Part shown: positions 27,812 to 36,870 of the stretch, piece after piece | How the letters are laid out: the number at the start of each line of letters is the position of its first letter | Position numbering within the stretch: the stretch's first letter is position 1 | DNA from: an uncultured Planctomycetaceae bacterium | GTDB taxonomy: Bacteria > Planctomycetota > Planctomycetia > Pirellulales > UBA1268 | Assembly (NCBI GenBank): GCA_913052575.1 | Contig: CAJXFK010000006.1 | Location: 1-61,551, forward strand | DNA: 61,551 nucleotides | Direction: 5' to 3' | Program-made: the position numbers and the translations under genes | The notes under the pieces: generated by a model | Told to the model about the DNA's origin: nothing | Database searches by the model: none | The model's input: the letters and a program-made list of their open reading frames with translations, nothing else

Positions 27812-27843
27812 GTTCTTTCGTGAGTGCTATACGTTCTTTCGTG
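27812..27843. repeat. Pair of 11-base direct repeats, 21-base period
   Basis: GTTCTTTCGTG occurs at 27812-27822 and again at 27833-27843, a spacing of 21 bases or two turns of DNA. It lies just downstream of the hydrolase gene and upstream of the fatty-acid cassette. Confidence 0.6.
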
Positions 27844-27989
27844 CTACCGCCCGAACGAATGTCTTGTGATGCTTCATGATATCGTCATTATTCAAATCTG
27901 ATGGAAGTGGAAGCTGGGAAATAATGGTGTAATACGACAGCTCAACGTGAGCAATGAAATGCGTTGTCACCGAGTGTTCAAGATTTGCC

Positions 27990-28031
27990 TTTCATGGTTT
28001 TTACGTGAACTTTTCATGATTTTTACGTGAA
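27990..28031. repeat. Pair of 20-base direct repeats, 22-base period
   Basis: The segment TTTCATGRTTTTTACGTGAA occurs at 27990-28009 and 28012-28031 with one mismatch. The 22-base period places both copies on about the same face of the helix. This may be a tandem operator or a recent duplication upstream of the fabZ cassette. Confidence 0.75.
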
Positions 28032-28250
28032 GGTGCGCAGTTTGGTTGCAGGGTGTATCGTGTGACCTTACGGGTTGCGCGAGTCTTGTCGTTCGGCGGA
28101 GTCATAATCTGCTTCACCAAGCCTCGTTTTTGGTGGTTTCTGCGTTGTGCCTGCTACAGCAATCTCTATACTCAACATTTCTGTCCGAGAGAAAACAGGT
28201 CATTTCTTGGAGTCTCAGTTACGAATCAGTTTTTGGGAAACGGTAGGGCT

Positions 28251-28796
28251 ATGCGATTCACGCTTCTTGATCGAATTGTTGAGGTTGATCCTGGGAAAAG
28301 TATTACTGCCGTAAAGGCAGTCTCTTTGTCTGAGGAGTATCTTGCAGATCATTTCCCGAGGTTCCCCGTTCTTCCAGGCGTTTTTATGTTGGAAGCCATG
28401 ACTCAGGCAGCAGCCTGGACGATTCGCTTGGGAGAAGATTTTGCGAATAGTATTGTTGTTTTACGTACAGCTCGTAACGTGAAATATGGTGACTTTGTTG
28501 AGCCAGGAAAAGTCCTTACTGTGCATGCCGAAGTGCTGTCTCAGGATGCACACCGCACAAAAGTAAAAGCCAGCGGAATGGTGGGCGAGCGAACAAGCCT
28601 CACAGCTCGACTGGAGCTTGAGCGATATAATCTGGCTGATAAGCGTCCTTACGGGGACGCAATGGACGTCCGCGTGCGTTCGGAAATGCGTCGTCTGTGG
28701 ACAGTTCTGAATCCAGAAAAACGAGGTTCTGCTGCACTGGGACGAACCGTTTACGGTGTGAATTCAGAGATTTCATCATCTCCAGGGGTCGTCTGA
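28251..28796 (+). CDS. FabZ-like 3-hydroxyacyl-ACP dehydratase, first copy
   Basis: A 181-residue hot-dog-fold enzyme that dehydrates 3-hydroxyacyl-ACP. The catalytic pair is visible as His34 (DHFPRFPVLPGVFMLE) and Glu48. VVLRTARNVKYGDFVEPGKVL is the usual second half. About 35 extra residues at the C-terminus have no match I know. The ATG at 28251 was chosen because the fold begins with MRFTLLDRIVEVDPG. It heads a four-gene cassette with acyl carrier protein, a second FabZ-like protein and FabF, transcribed in one direction. Confidence 0.88.
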   Translation: MRFTLLDRIVEVDPGKSITAVKAVSLSEEYLADHFPRFPVLPGVFMLEAMTQAAAWTIRLGEDFANSIVVLRTARNVKYGDFVEPGKVLTVHAEVLSQDAHRTKVKASGMVGERTSLTARLELERYNLADKRPYGDAMDVRVRSEMRRLWTVLNPEKRGSAALGRTVYGVNSEISSSPGVV

Positions 28797-28997
28797 AGGT
28801 AAACCGAAGGCTTTAAAGGAATTTCAAAAAGCCTACAATCACCTATTTTTGCTCAGATTGCCGGGCAAAAGCGTTCGAATCTACCGATTGTGATGCTTTT
28901 TCCGTTGAAGAAATCATTTACTCGGCTTTCGCTCAAAGATGGTCGAGATTAAAACCTACGATGGCGAACGAGTTTTCCAATCTTACGTAAAGGTGTG

Positions 28998-29390
28998 ATG
29001 TCGATGCCGTCTCGAGATGAAATATTTGAAAAAGTACAGACTGCCCTCGTTGATGCCTTAGGGGTAGATGATGATGAAGTAACCCCAGAAGCAACAATGG
29101 TTGGTGATCTTGGTGCAGAATCGATTGATTTTCTCGATATCGTTTTTCGATTAGAGAAGGCTTTTGGTATCAAGATTCCGAGAAGCGAATTGTTTCCAGA
29201 GGACGTTTTGTCGAGTACCGAATTTGTCGTTGACGGCAAATTGAATGATGCTGGCATAGCTGCGCTGAAAGAACGAATGCCCTTTGTTGATTTGGCTCAA
29301 TTTGAGGCGAATCCTAGTGTTCAGAATTTCCCGAATATCCTCACCGTTGAGGACATGGTTCGCTATGTTCAGACGAAGATCTCCGCCTAA
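28998..29390 (+). CDS. Acyl carrier protein with an internal insertion
   Basis: A 130-residue carrier protein against about 78 in ordinary ACP. The helix I-II region (RDEIFEKVQTALVDALGVDDDEVTPEATM) leads to the phosphopantetheine Ser42 in DLGAESIDFLDIVFRLEKAFGI. After IPRSELFP there is an insertion of about 45 residues, and then the last helix of the fold is recognisable as LTVEDMVRYVQTKI. AAAGG stands 4 bases before ATG 28998 and 10 before ATG 29004, so the first residue is uncertain. It should carry the intermediates worked on by its neighbours. Confidence 0.9.
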   Translation: MSMPSRDEIFEKVQTALVDALGVDDDEVTPEATMVGDLGAESIDFLDIVFRLEKAFGIKIPRSELFPEDVLSSTEFVVDGKLNDAGIAALKERMPFVDLAQFEANPSVQNFPNILTVEDMVRYVQTKISA

Positions 29391-29465
29391 CATGGCGTGT
29401 GTTGCTTGTCGTTTTTTGGGCTGAATGTTGCCTCGCTGTACGCTAATTTGGAGTGAAACTGCGCT

Positions 29466-29981
29466 ATGCGTTGGTTCTGGATTGATCGATTCAATGAATT
29501 TGTTCGTGGCAAGCAGGCGACTGCTGTGAAGAATGTCTCGCTTGCAGAAGAGCATCTTCATGATCACTTTCCGGGTGCTGCCCTAATGCCAAATTCTCTT
29601 GTTGTTGAAGGGATGGCACAGACTGCTGGTTTGCTCATTGCAGATGCTCTGGAATTTAACCGTCGGGTTGTGCTGGCAAAGGTTGCAAAAGCAGAGTTTC
29701 AGTATGATGCGGTTCCAGGCGACTCGATTCTTTTCCGTGCGACAATCATGGAACTTAAGCCAACAGGTTCTCTTGCAAGTGTGGAGAGTGTCATTGTTGA
29801 TGAAAAAGGGAAGGAACGACCTCAGGGAAAAGCAGAATTGTTTTTTGCCCATCTCGAACCGGGTGAAGGTGTTCCAAAATTGTTTGAGCCAGAAGAGTTG
29901 CTCAAATGGCTCGATCACATGCATATCTACGATATTGGTCGTGATGAGGCCGGAAACCCACTGTCTCGACCTGACTGGTAG
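29466..29981 (+). CDS. FabZ-like 3-hydroxyacyl-ACP dehydratase, second copy
   Basis: A 171-residue hot-dog protein paralogous to the first gene of the cassette, with the same layout and His34 (DHFPGAALMPNSLVVE) and Glu48 retained. The usual P-G after the His loop is P-N here. RRVVLAKVAKAEFQYDAVPGDSI is conserved. Two dehydratases beside one ACP suggest either a heterodimer, as in some fatty-acid systems, or different chain-length preferences. Confidence 0.87.
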   Translation: MRWFWIDRFNEFVRGKQATAVKNVSLAEEHLHDHFPGAALMPNSLVVEGMAQTAGLLIADALEFNRRVVLAKVAKAEFQYDAVPGDSILFRATIMELKPTGSLASVESVIVDEKGKERPQGKAELFFAHLEPGEGVPKLFEPEELLKWLDHMHIYDIGRDEAGNPLSRPDW

Positions 29982-30072
29982 GCCGATCAGCAAGATGTCG
30001 GTATCGTAAGGGCTTATGGTTCGAGCGTTTGCTCGGAAGTATTTCCAGAATCAGGAGCATGGAGGAACTGCA

Positions 30073-31371
30073 ATGGTGGCAGGCCGCAGAAGAGTTGTAA
30101 TTACTGGAATGGGATGTGTTACGCCGCTTGGGGTAACAATTGAAGAACTTTGGGGCAACCTGAAGGAGGGCCGCTCTGGTGTTGCTGCTACAACCGTATT
30201 TGATGCATCACGCTTTCCGACCAAGATCGCAGCTGAGGTGAAGAACTGGTCTGTATCTGATGAGGGGCAGCCTGAGGACCGATGGCAGTATTGTGGTCGC
30301 CATACAAAATTTGCTGTCGGCGCAGCATCACAAGCAATGACACACGCGGGTCTTTCTCAAGGACTCACTTCGGCACCGGAACGACTGGGAATCTATCTCG
30401 GGAGCGGTGAAGGCCAGCAAGATTTTGATTCGTTTACGAAAATGATGATGGTTTCTATCGAAGGTGAGACTCTTGACGTTGCTAAGTTTACAAAACTCGG
30501 TCTTGAGACACTTCATCCTTTGACTGAGGTGGAACAAGAGCCGAATATGCCAGCCGGACATTTGGCCGCGTTATTTAATGCCCAGGGTCCGAACCTGAAT
30601 TGCCTCACTGCATGTGCGGCCTCAAGCCAGGCAATTGGTGAAGCGACAGAACTTGTGCGTCGCGGTGATGCTGATGTGATGCTTTCGGGAGGTACACACA
30701 GTATGATTCACCCCTTCGGTGTCACTGGATTTAATCTTTTGACAGCGTTGTCAACTCGTAATGATGAGCCGACGAAGGCATCACGACCTTTCGATAATGA
30801 ACGTGATGGTTTTGTTCTCGGTGAAGGCGCAGCAATGGTTGTGCTAGAAGAACTTGAGCACGCACGAGCTCGTGGAGCAGAAATCTATGGGGAAGTAGTT
30901 GGTTATGGATCAACAGCCGATGCCTATCGGATTACCGATACCCATCCAGAAGGGCGTGGCGCGACCAGCTGTATTCGGATGGCTTTGAAGGATGCGGGGC
31001 TTGGCTTGGGCGATATTGACTACGTGAACGCCCATGGAACAAGTACGAGTGTGAATGACAGAGTTGAATCATTGGCGATTAAAAATGTTTTTGAAGATCG
31101 AGCGTATAAAATTCCTGTTTCAAGCACGAAGAGTATGATGGGCCATCTTATTGCTGCTGCAGGAGCAACCGAGGCTATTGTGTCGCTCTTGGCAATTCGA
31201 GACGGTGTTCTTCCACCAACGACAAACTACGACAGTCCTGACCCAGATTGTGATTTGGACTATGTTCCCAATGTTGCTCGCGAATCTCCTTGCAGAAGAG
31301 TATTGTCCAACAGCTTTGGTTTTGGTGGTCAAAATATTTCATTGATCTTGAGCCATTTTGCTGAGACGTGA
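30073..31371 (+). CDS. Beta-ketoacyl-ACP synthase of the FabF class
   Basis: The 432-residue condensing enzyme keeps the Cys-His-His triad: Cys181 (NCLTACAASSQAIGEA), His321 (NAHGTSTSVND) and His358 (SMMGHLIAAAGATEA). The C-terminal NSFGFGGQNISLIL is standard. About 25 residues around MMMVSIEGETLDVAKFTKLG form an insertion compared with common FabF. The start ATG at 30073 has GGAGGA 6 bases upstream; an earlier in-frame GTG or ATG at 30016 lacks this. Together with the two dehydratases and the long ACP it looks like a special fatty-acid or polyketide-type module rather than the primary fab operon, since fabD and fabG are missing. Confidence 0.92.
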   Translation: MVAGRRRVVITGMGCVTPLGVTIEELWGNLKEGRSGVAATTVFDASRFPTKIAAEVKNWSVSDEGQPEDRWQYCGRHTKFAVGAASQAMTHAGLSQGLTSAPERLGIYLGSGEGQQDFDSFTKMMMVSIEGETLDVAKFTKLGLETLHPLTEVEQEPNMPAGHLAALFNAQGPNLNCLTACAASSQAIGEATELVRRGDADVMLSGGTHSMIHPFGVTGFNLLTALSTRNDEPTKASRPFDNERDGFVLGEGAAMVVLEELEHARARGAEIYGEVVGYGSTADAYRITDTHPEGRGATSCIRMALKDAGLGLGDIDYVNAHGTSTSVNDRVESLAIKNVFEDRAYKIPVSSTKSMMGHLIAAAGATEAIVSLLAIRDGVLPPTTNYDSPDPDCDLDYVPNVARESPCRRVLSNSFGFGGQNISLILSHFAET

Positions 31372-31620
31372 TCGCACGTAGTGGAGTCGTGAGACTAAGT
31401 ACTTCAAGCTGAACTGGCTGAATAGTGATTTTCGTCAATAAAACCCGTGTCCGGGGGGGTGTTTCGTGAAAAGCAAGAATACCCGCAGGGTTTTCTTAAC
31501 CGGTTGAACCATTTCGACCGATAGTTATTCCCAGTGGAAGGTTTTGGCTGTTCGTGGTGGCATGTGGTGTGCTGCTTTGTGCATAGCCTACTTGTTGAAA
31601 ACGCTTGGAATATTGAAGCC
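31372..31620. other. Intergenic region upstream of the Cys-rich lipoprotein
   Basis: About 250 bases with G- and C-rich runs (GGGGGGG near 31453) but no recognised RNA or ORF. It presumably contains the lipoprotein promoter. Confidence 0.4.
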
Positions 31621-32085
31621 ATGAGACATCTTTCTGTCTGTCTGCTTGTTGTCGCAGTTCTGGGTACGGCTAGTGGTTGTTCGCTGATCGACCGGCTGTT
31701 TTTAATTAACGCTGATGGTCCTTATTCAAACCATTACGGTGGGTGCAACGACGGGTGTGAGAACTGCAATGAAGCTCCGTGTGCTGAATGCCAGAGCGGC
31801 CTATGCCCTCCAGGTGGCTGTAAGGATGGCATCTGTCGACTTGGGGGAAATTGTAATGCGTGCAGTGCATGTGCCGATGGAAGCTGTCGGGAAAGGCACG
31901 TTGGAAGGTACGGTGGCCTTGGGAAACACCGTTTGACCCCAGAAGAAGAATGTGAATTGCGAGGGTCGGATTACGGAGCAACATGCCCGCCAGGGCCTCC
32001 AAGTGGTGCGGTAGCATATCCTTACTACACGACCCGAGGTCCTCGTGATTTCCTTGCAAAATGTCCACCATCTATCGGGCCTTAG
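31621..32085 (+). CDS. Cys-rich putative lipoprotein
   Basis: A 154-residue protein with a lipoprotein signal (LSVCLLVVAVLGTASGC) whose lipobox Cys is near residue 20. Fifteen further cysteines follow, mostly in x-x-C spacing between residues 35 and 100 (GGCNDGCENC, CAECQSGLC, GGCKDGIC, CNACSACADGSC). The C-terminus YPYYTTRGPRDFLAKCPPSIGP resembles the ends of small planctomycete envelope proteins, as far as I recall. The spacing suits disulfide cross-linking in the envelope or metal binding. The upstream in-frame opening at 31534 adds residues without signal character and was not used. Confidence 0.75.
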   Translation: MRHLSVCLLVVAVLGTASGCSLIDRLFLINADGPYSNHYGGCNDGCENCNEAPCAECQSGLCPPGGCKDGICRLGGNCNACSACADGSCRERHVGRYGGLGKHRLTPEEECELRGSDYGATCPPGPPSGAVAYPYYTTRGPRDFLAKCPPSIGP

Positions 32086-32129
32086 TCTTGTTTCGTAGGC
32101 ACTGAGCCGATCGTAAGCACGAGCCGAGA

Positions 32130-33776
32130 CTATGTTTTTGGGAAAAACCGATCGATCGTTGTTTGGCTCGGTGGTTTGGTAACCAATGAAACCAAGATCA
32201 TCGTGACTGTCGAGCAAACAACCATTGCAGCCACAGGCATTAATTGCCAATAGCCATCGAGGTCGATTGCTGTTGGGACGGGAATGTTAACCGTGAAATT
32301 TGGCTGAGCTGCAAAATCTGAAGCACGGAAGAGCCACAGCCAACTTCCTGCAGCAGCCAAAATACATGCACACGCGCCTTGTTTCGTAAGCCGAGGCCAA
32401 TACAGCGCTGCAGCAATGAGTGGAAAGAGGCTTGAGAATCCACTGAAACACCACACTCCGAGAGTAAAGACGCGTCGCGGCTCGAAAAGACTTAATGCAT
32501 ATGTGAGTGCGACAATGGCAATGATAAAGAGTCGAGCGATCAGTAGTTGTTGGCGGTCAGACAGACTTCGTTGACCATAAAGAGGACGGACAACATCTTC
32601 AGTAAACATTGTTCCAAGGCAAAGGAACTGACTATCAAGAGAAGACATGATGGCCGCCAGGATCCCTGCTGTTAAAAGGCCGCTGAGTACTGGGCCGGCT
32701 AATTGTTTCACCAAAAAAGGCAGAACAGCATTTGGATTTGCAGCAACTGGTGGGGGGATGGAAATAAGATCACTTGTTGCCCACGCACCGATCAAAACAC
32801 ACGGAACCCAGACGATAGCAATAAATAACGGGTGCGCAAAAACAGGTAGCTTGAAACTTTCCGCACTGCGAGCAGTGAGCCAATGCTGGAAAAGATGAGG
32901 AAACATACCGACGCTTAGTGGAACGAGCATGTAGGTGAAAAATTTTTCAGGTGGAATATGCGTGCGGGTAAGTTTTTCAATAGGAATTGAATTACTTGCC
33001 ATTTGCAAACTGGCCCAGAAACTCTCTTGCCCCCCCAGCCTCCACGCAATGACTACAAACGTCACAAGACCCAAGACCATGAAAACCAACGTCTGAAAAG
33101 TATTCGCCCATGTTGTTCCTCTCATGCCGCCGAGAAAGACATAAATCAAAACAATGCCGCAGATAGCAAAAGATGCTAGTGGCTTTGGAACACCACCCTG
33201 TGAGCCATATGTGAAACTTGCTGGTGCATCGCTTTTCGGGTTTTTGCCCTGTTCTAGAAATTGAGGAAACGTCCCTTCTTGAAACGTGCCACCAACGACT
33301 TGCCCATCTCGAATTGTGCCTGCGGTTACCTTGTTGATAACAGTGCCAGATGCCATCACGCCAATGAGAAGGTAGGGAATAACCAACCCAACAAGCACGG
33401 GGAATAAGAGTGCGCCGATCCAACGGCTTTCGAGACGATCTCGAAAAAATTGTACTTGGGTGCGATATCCATGTTTTTTTCCTAGTTTCCAAACTTTTAC
33501 ACCAAGAAGAAAAAAGCAGAGGGAATGAATGATGCCGCTTGAACTGGCAAGCATTCCGTAAACACCGACACCTTCTTTGAAGGACTCACCTGTAGAGCCA
33601 ACCAATGCGAAAGCAGTCATTGTTGTTCCAAAAATTGACATCAAGAGAAGAAACGGGCCAATGGAATGACTCGCGAGCATGTAATCCTGACTTGTGCCAC
33701 GAAAGAGACGGCTTGCTCCAAGTCCAAGAATGAGGAGTAATGCAAGATAACCACAGATAATAAGAAGTTGTGGCAC
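32130..33776 (-). CDS. Sodium:solute symporter (SSS family)
   Basis: A 548-residue multi-helix transporter with SSS features: the opening helix LIICGYLALLLILGLGASRLFRG, DYMLASHSIGPF, an early GTTMTAFALVGSTG segment, a VFLGGMRGTTWANTFQTLVF motif (the G-G-M-R-x-x-x-W-x-x region), and AGILAAIMSSLDSQFLC, which contributes to the Na site. The substrate is unknown. The start codon is GTG, sharing one base with the TAG stop of the DUF3311 gene (TAGTG), so the two are translationally coupled. Confidence 0.9.
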   Translation of the reverse strand: MPQLLIICGYLALLLILGLGASRLFRGTSQDYMLASHSIGPFLLLMSIFGTTMTAFALVGSTGESFKEGVGVYGMLASSSGIIHSLCFFLLGVKVWKLGKKHGYRTQVQFFRDRLESRWIGALLFPVLVGLVIPYLLIGVMASGTVINKVTAGTIRDGQVVGGTFQEGTFPQFLEQGKNPKSDAPASFTYGSQGGVPKPLASFAICGIVLIYVFLGGMRGTTWANTFQTLVFMVLGLVTFVVIAWRLGGQESFWASLQMASNSIPIEKLTRTHIPPEKFFTYMLVPLSVGMFPHLFQHWLTARSAESFKLPVFAHPLFIAIVWVPCVLIGAWATSDLISIPPPVAANPNAVLPFLVKQLAGPVLSGLLTAGILAAIMSSLDSQFLCLGTMFTEDVVRPLYGQRSLSDRQQLLIARLFIIAIVALTYALSLFEPRRVFTLGVWCFSGFSSLFPLIAAALYWPRLTKQGACACILAAAGSWLWLFRASDFAAQPNFTVNIPVPTAIDLDGYWQLMPVAAMVVCSTVTMILVSLVTKPPSQTTIDRFFPKT

Positions 33777-34000
33777 TACGGAGTTTCCTTTCTTTGGACC
33801 GAGGGTTCTTGGTCAGTTGGCCAGCAGAATTGCGTTGCCAAATACCATGTGAAAGCAGCTGCAAGGGATATGCCGGCGTGGTAAGCCAGAGCAATCGGAA
33901 GAAATCCAAAGACAAGTGTTGTGTCTTCCCAAAACCAGATATCTTGGTGCGCAATAATCAACAAAAGGATCAACCCCCAAACACCGTAGGCTGGTTTCAT
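33776..34000 (-). CDS. Small DUF3311-type membrane partner of the symporter
   Basis: A 74-residue protein with two membrane segments (GVWGLILLLIIAHQDIWFWE and VFGFLPIALAYHAGISLAAAFTWYLA). Small DUF3311 proteins usually sit directly before SSS transporters, and this one overlaps the symporter start by one base. The ATG at 33998-34000 was chosen because the alignable part starts there; the longer frame up to 34186 contains an implausible hydrophilic leader. It probably stabilises or modulates the transporter. Confidence 0.8.
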   Translation of the reverse strand: MKPAYGVWGLILLLIIAHQDIWFWEDTTLVFGFLPIALAYHAGISLAAAFTWYLATQFCWPTDQEPSVQRKETP

Positions 34001-34094
34001 GAAAATTCCCCAGAAGCAAGTTGGTTTATTTAAAGCCACTCGGTGAACCTCATTGAGGTGGCTTTGGATAAAGAATGTTTCGTTTTGTCTTTGA

Positions 34095-34553
34095 TTACTC
34101 TGTAATAATTGTTCTTGGTGGTCGAGGGGTGTCGTCAGGAAGAGTAGGCACAGTCGCAATGACATAAAGCCCAATTCCCACTGCACCGAGCGCGATATAC
34201 TTGAGCCACCATGGGAGACTATTGAGCAGCAGACTGCAAATCACAACTGTGATAACCAGAGCTATTGTTCTATATTTTGCAGTTTTTCGAATCCCTCGAT
34301 ATTCTTGCCAGTCATCAAGTGTGGGGCCAAACCAGCGAGATCGATGTAGCCATGCGTGAATTCTCGGTGATCCCCGATAAAAACACCAACTTGCCAACAA
34401 AAGAAAAGGAGTTGTCGGAAGGAGTGGAAGAACCGCCCCAAGAACGGCGAAGCCGACGCAAATCCACCCTCCAATTACGTAGAAAAAGCTGCTCACTGGA
34501 TCAGTTGTCGGCCGTAAGTCCATGCCTGTTTCTCTCGTTTGGCTTCTGGGCAT
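34095..34553 (-). CDS. DUF454 (YbaN-family) inner membrane protein
   Basis: A 152-residue membrane protein with the DUF454 signature LGAVLPLLPTTPFLLLASWCFYRGSPRIHAWL, followed by WFGPTLDDW and two close helices (TIALVITVVICSLLLNSL and YIALGAVGIGLYVIATVP). The molecular function of the family is unknown. The start may instead be the ATG at 34523, ten residues further in. It probably leads the transcript into the DUF3311 and symporter genes. Confidence 0.85.
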   Translation of the reverse strand: MPRSQTRETGMDLRPTTDPVSSFFYVIGGWICVGFAVLGAVLPLLPTTPFLLLASWCFYRGSPRIHAWLHRSRWFGPTLDDWQEYRGIRKTAKYRTIALVITVVICSLLLNSLPWWLKYIALGAVGIGLYVIATVPTLPDDTPRPPRTIITE

Positions 34554-34645
34554 ATTTGGTAGGGGGATTTTAGCATGTTGAAAGATTCCGTATGATCTTA
34601 GTCGAATGATTGTTCGCTTTCACTACTCTGATGGAGAGTTTTCTT

Positions 34646-35683
34646 ATGCCTTTGGTTCCTTTGCGTATCTTACTCGATCATGCTGCTGAAAATAATTACG
34701 GGTTGGCTGCTTTCAATGTCAATAACATGGAGCAAATCCAAGCTATTATGGAGGCGGCAAAGGAGACAGAATCGCCCGTTATTGTGCAGGCCTCCCGGGG
34801 CGCTCGGTCATATAGTCAGGACAATTATTTGCGCCATCTGATGCTTGCTGCCGCAGAACTGTATCCTGGCATACCAGTCGCTATGCACCAGGACCATGGA
34901 AATTCGCCAGCAACATGTGAAAGTGCAATTGATAATGGTTTCACCAGCGTAATGATGGACGGTTCTCTCAGGGAAGATGGCAAGACTCCTGCTGATTTTG
35001 ACTACAACGTTCAGGTCACTACTGACGTTGTCAAGCAAGCGCATTCACGGGGCGTTTCAGTGGAGGGGGAACTTGGCTGTCTTGGTTCACTTGAAAGTGG
35101 CCAAGGTGAAGCCGAAGATGGTCATGGAGCAGAAGGTGTTCTTTCACAGGATCAATTACTCACAGATCCTGATGAGGCCGCTCGGTTTGTTGAGGCAACG
35201 GGCGTCGATGCTCTCGCGGTTGCGATTGGTACAAGCCACGGTGCGTATAAGTTCAGCCGTAAGCCTGACGGTGATGTTCTTGCAATGAAGCGAATCGAAG
35301 AGATTCACGCCAAATTGCCAAACTGTCATCTCGTGATGCATGGTTCATCAAGCGTGCCTCAGGAGTTACAGGATATTATTAATAAGTACGGTGGAAAAAT
35401 GCCTCAGACGTATGGTGTTCCAGTTGAAGAAATTCAGCGGGGCATCAAACACGGTGTTCGAAAAATCAATGTTGATACAGATTGCCGTATGGCAATTACT
35501 GGTGCGATTCGTAAAGTTCTCGCAGAAACATCTGAGAAGTTTGATCCCAGGGACTACCTGAAGCCAGCAAGGGCAGCCATGCAGAAAGTGTGTGCTGAGC
35601 GAATGGTACAGTTCGGGCAGGCTGGTAATGCTGGGAAAGTACCAGTCATATCGCTGGACGAAATGGCAAAACGGTACGGTTAA
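34646..35683 (+). CDS. fba: Class II fructose-bisphosphate aldolase
   Basis: A 345-residue Zn-dependent aldolase of glycolysis and gluconeogenesis. Visible motifs are [22 protein letters not shown], the metal His in [42 protein letters not shown], the metal His in [21 protein letters not shown] and [15 protein letters not shown]. The start is the ATG at 34646, with TGGAGAG at 34632-34638, rather than the upstream in-frame opening at 34610. It is followed by two hairpins before kdsD. Confidence 0.96.
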   Translation: MPLVPLRILLDHAAENNYGLAAFNVNNMEQIQAIMEAAKETESPVIVQASRGARSYSQDNYLRHLMLAAAELYPGIPVAMHQDHGNSPATCESAIDNGFTSVMMDGSLREDGKTPADFDYNVQVTTDVVKQAHSRGVSVEGELGCLGSLESGQGEAEDGHGAEGVLSQDQLLTDPDEAARFVEATGVDALAVAIGTSHGAYKFSRKPDGDVLAMKRIEEIHAKLPNCHLVMHGSSSVPQELQDIINKYGGKMPQTYGVPVEEIQRGIKHGVRKINVDTDCRMAITGAIRKVLAETSEKFDPRDYLKPARAAMQKVCAERMVQFGQAGNAGKVPVISLDEMAKRYG

Positions 35684-35700
35684 AGGCTGTTTTGCAGCTT

Positions 35701-35737
35701 CGTTTGATTGCCAAACGGCTGTTTCCCATAAGGGAAA
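35701..35737 (+). terminator. Two adjacent hairpins after the aldolase gene
   Basis: CGTTTG-N5-CAAACG (35701-35717) and TTTCCC-ATAA-GGGAAA (35722-35737) are perfect 6-base stems. No long T-run follows, so they may slow transcription or protect the mRNA 3' end rather than act as a classical terminator. Confidence 0.5.
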
Positions 35738-35826
35738 TGCGCGTTGTGGTGGCGCTGGTAGTCGCCGTATAGTCCTTATTCGTTTATCGAGAATCCGGTA
35801 AATGGATAAAGGACAGGAGGACGGCT

Positions 35827-36870
35827 GTGGCTGAATCGAATAATAAAATAGTGCTTGAGCAAGCAGCTGCAGTGCTACGTTCAGAGGCCACCGCGATTCT
35901 TGATGCCATCAAGATGCTCGACGATTCTTTCTGCAAGGCAATAGAACTCCTTCGGGACTGCACGGGTAGTGTTGTCGTGACGGGCATGGGCAAAGCCGGG
36001 CTTATCGGGAGGAAAATTTCAGCCACATTAGCATCGACTGGAACTCCTAGTCACTTCCTTCATCCAGCGGAGGCAATGCACGGAGATCTTGGTGTTTTAC
36101 GGAACGATGATTTGATCTTGGCTATTTCGCAGTCCGGAGAGACTGCTGAATTGACACAGATTCTGCCACATATCAGAGCACGGAAAATACCACTCATAGC
36201 AATGACAAGTTGCAGGAATAGTACCCTTGGAACGTTTGCCAGTGTTGTTGTAGAGACAGGTCGTTTGAAAGAAGCCGACTCCTTAGGTGTTGCCCCAAGT
36301 ACGAGTACGACTGTCATGCTTGCAATCGGCGACAGTATGTCACTCGTGTTGAGTGGTAGTCGTGGATTTAGTCATGCTGATTTTGCGTCGCGACATCCGG
36401 GAGGGAGTCTTGGCATGCGTCTTCTTCAAGTTGAAGAAAAGATGCGCTCAGTTGAGCATTGCCGCTTAGCAAGGACTGATGATACTGTCCGTCAGATTTT
36501 CGCTCGCCCTCTTCCATCGCGACGGACGGGTGCTGTGATGATCGTTGGCACAAATGATCAGTTGGTTGGAATTTTTACAGATAGTGACCTCGCGAGGCTC
36601 TTTGAGAATCGTCAAGACAATGCTCTAGATCAACCAATTCATGAGGTGATGACTATCCATCCGATTTCAGTGCTGGAAGGTACCCGGCTGGAAGACGCTG
36701 TAGCTTTGCTCGAGAGTCGTCGCCTCAGTGAACTGCCGGTTGTTGACGCAAATGGACGCCCTCGCGGTCTCATTGATGTTGTTGATTTAGTAGGCGCTGA
36801 CTTTTCAGCAACTGCGAAAGAGACGAATGGTCGAAGTCAAGAGCAGCGGGAGCACAGTTCAGCAGCCTGA
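35827..36870 (+). CDS. kdsD: Arabinose-5-phosphate isomerase (KpsF/GutQ family)
   Basis: A 347-residue enzyme that converts ribulose-5-P to arabinose-5-P, the first step of KDO synthesis. An SIS domain occupies about residues 35-175 (VVVTGMGKAGLIGRKISATLASTGTPSHFLHPAEAMHGDLG and AISQSGETAEL), and a pair of CBS domains follows (about 205-330, with DQPIHEVMTIHPISV and RRLSELPVVDANGRPRGLIDVVDLV). The start is GTG at 35827 with AGGAGG 6 bases upstream. It is followed by kdsC and the Lpt-like gene, an order matching kdsD-kdsC-lptC-lptA in Gram-negative bacteria. Confidence 0.95.
   Translation: MAESNNKIVLEQAAAVLRSEATAILDAIKMLDDSFCKAIELLRDCTGSVVVTGMGKAGLIGRKISATLASTGTPSHFLHPAEAMHGDLGVLRNDDLILAISQSGETAELTQILPHIRARKIPLIAMTSCRNSTLGTFASVVVETGRLKEADSLGVAPSTSTTVMLAIGDSMSLVLSGSRGFSHADFASRHPGGSLGMRLLQVEEKMRSVEHCRLARTDDTVRQIFARPLPSRRTGAVMIVGTNDQLVGIFTDSDLARLFENRQDNALDQPIHEVMTIHPISVLEGTRLEDAVALLESRRLSELPVVDANGRPRGLIDVVDLVGADFSATAKETNGRSQEQREHSSAA

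Larger units (their letters stand above)
27804..28250. other. Long leader region before the fabZ-acp-fabZ-fabF cassette
   Basis: About 450 bases without a convincing gene. It carries two separate pairs of direct repeats with near two-helical-turn spacing (listed separately), which suggests protein binding sites for the downstream cassette. A frame open from 28053 into fabZ encodes an implausible, basic, Cys/Phe-rich leader and is not annotated. Confidence 0.5.

Noticed and set aside
28053..28250. N-terminal extension of the first FabZ from the upstream open frame
   Set aside because: The 66 extra residues are basic, aromatic and Cys-rich without signal-peptide logic, and the fold begins at 28251.
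31448..31460. G-run as a possible G-quadruplex or frameshift site
   Set aside because: A single run of G in an intergenic region with no partner runs nearby.
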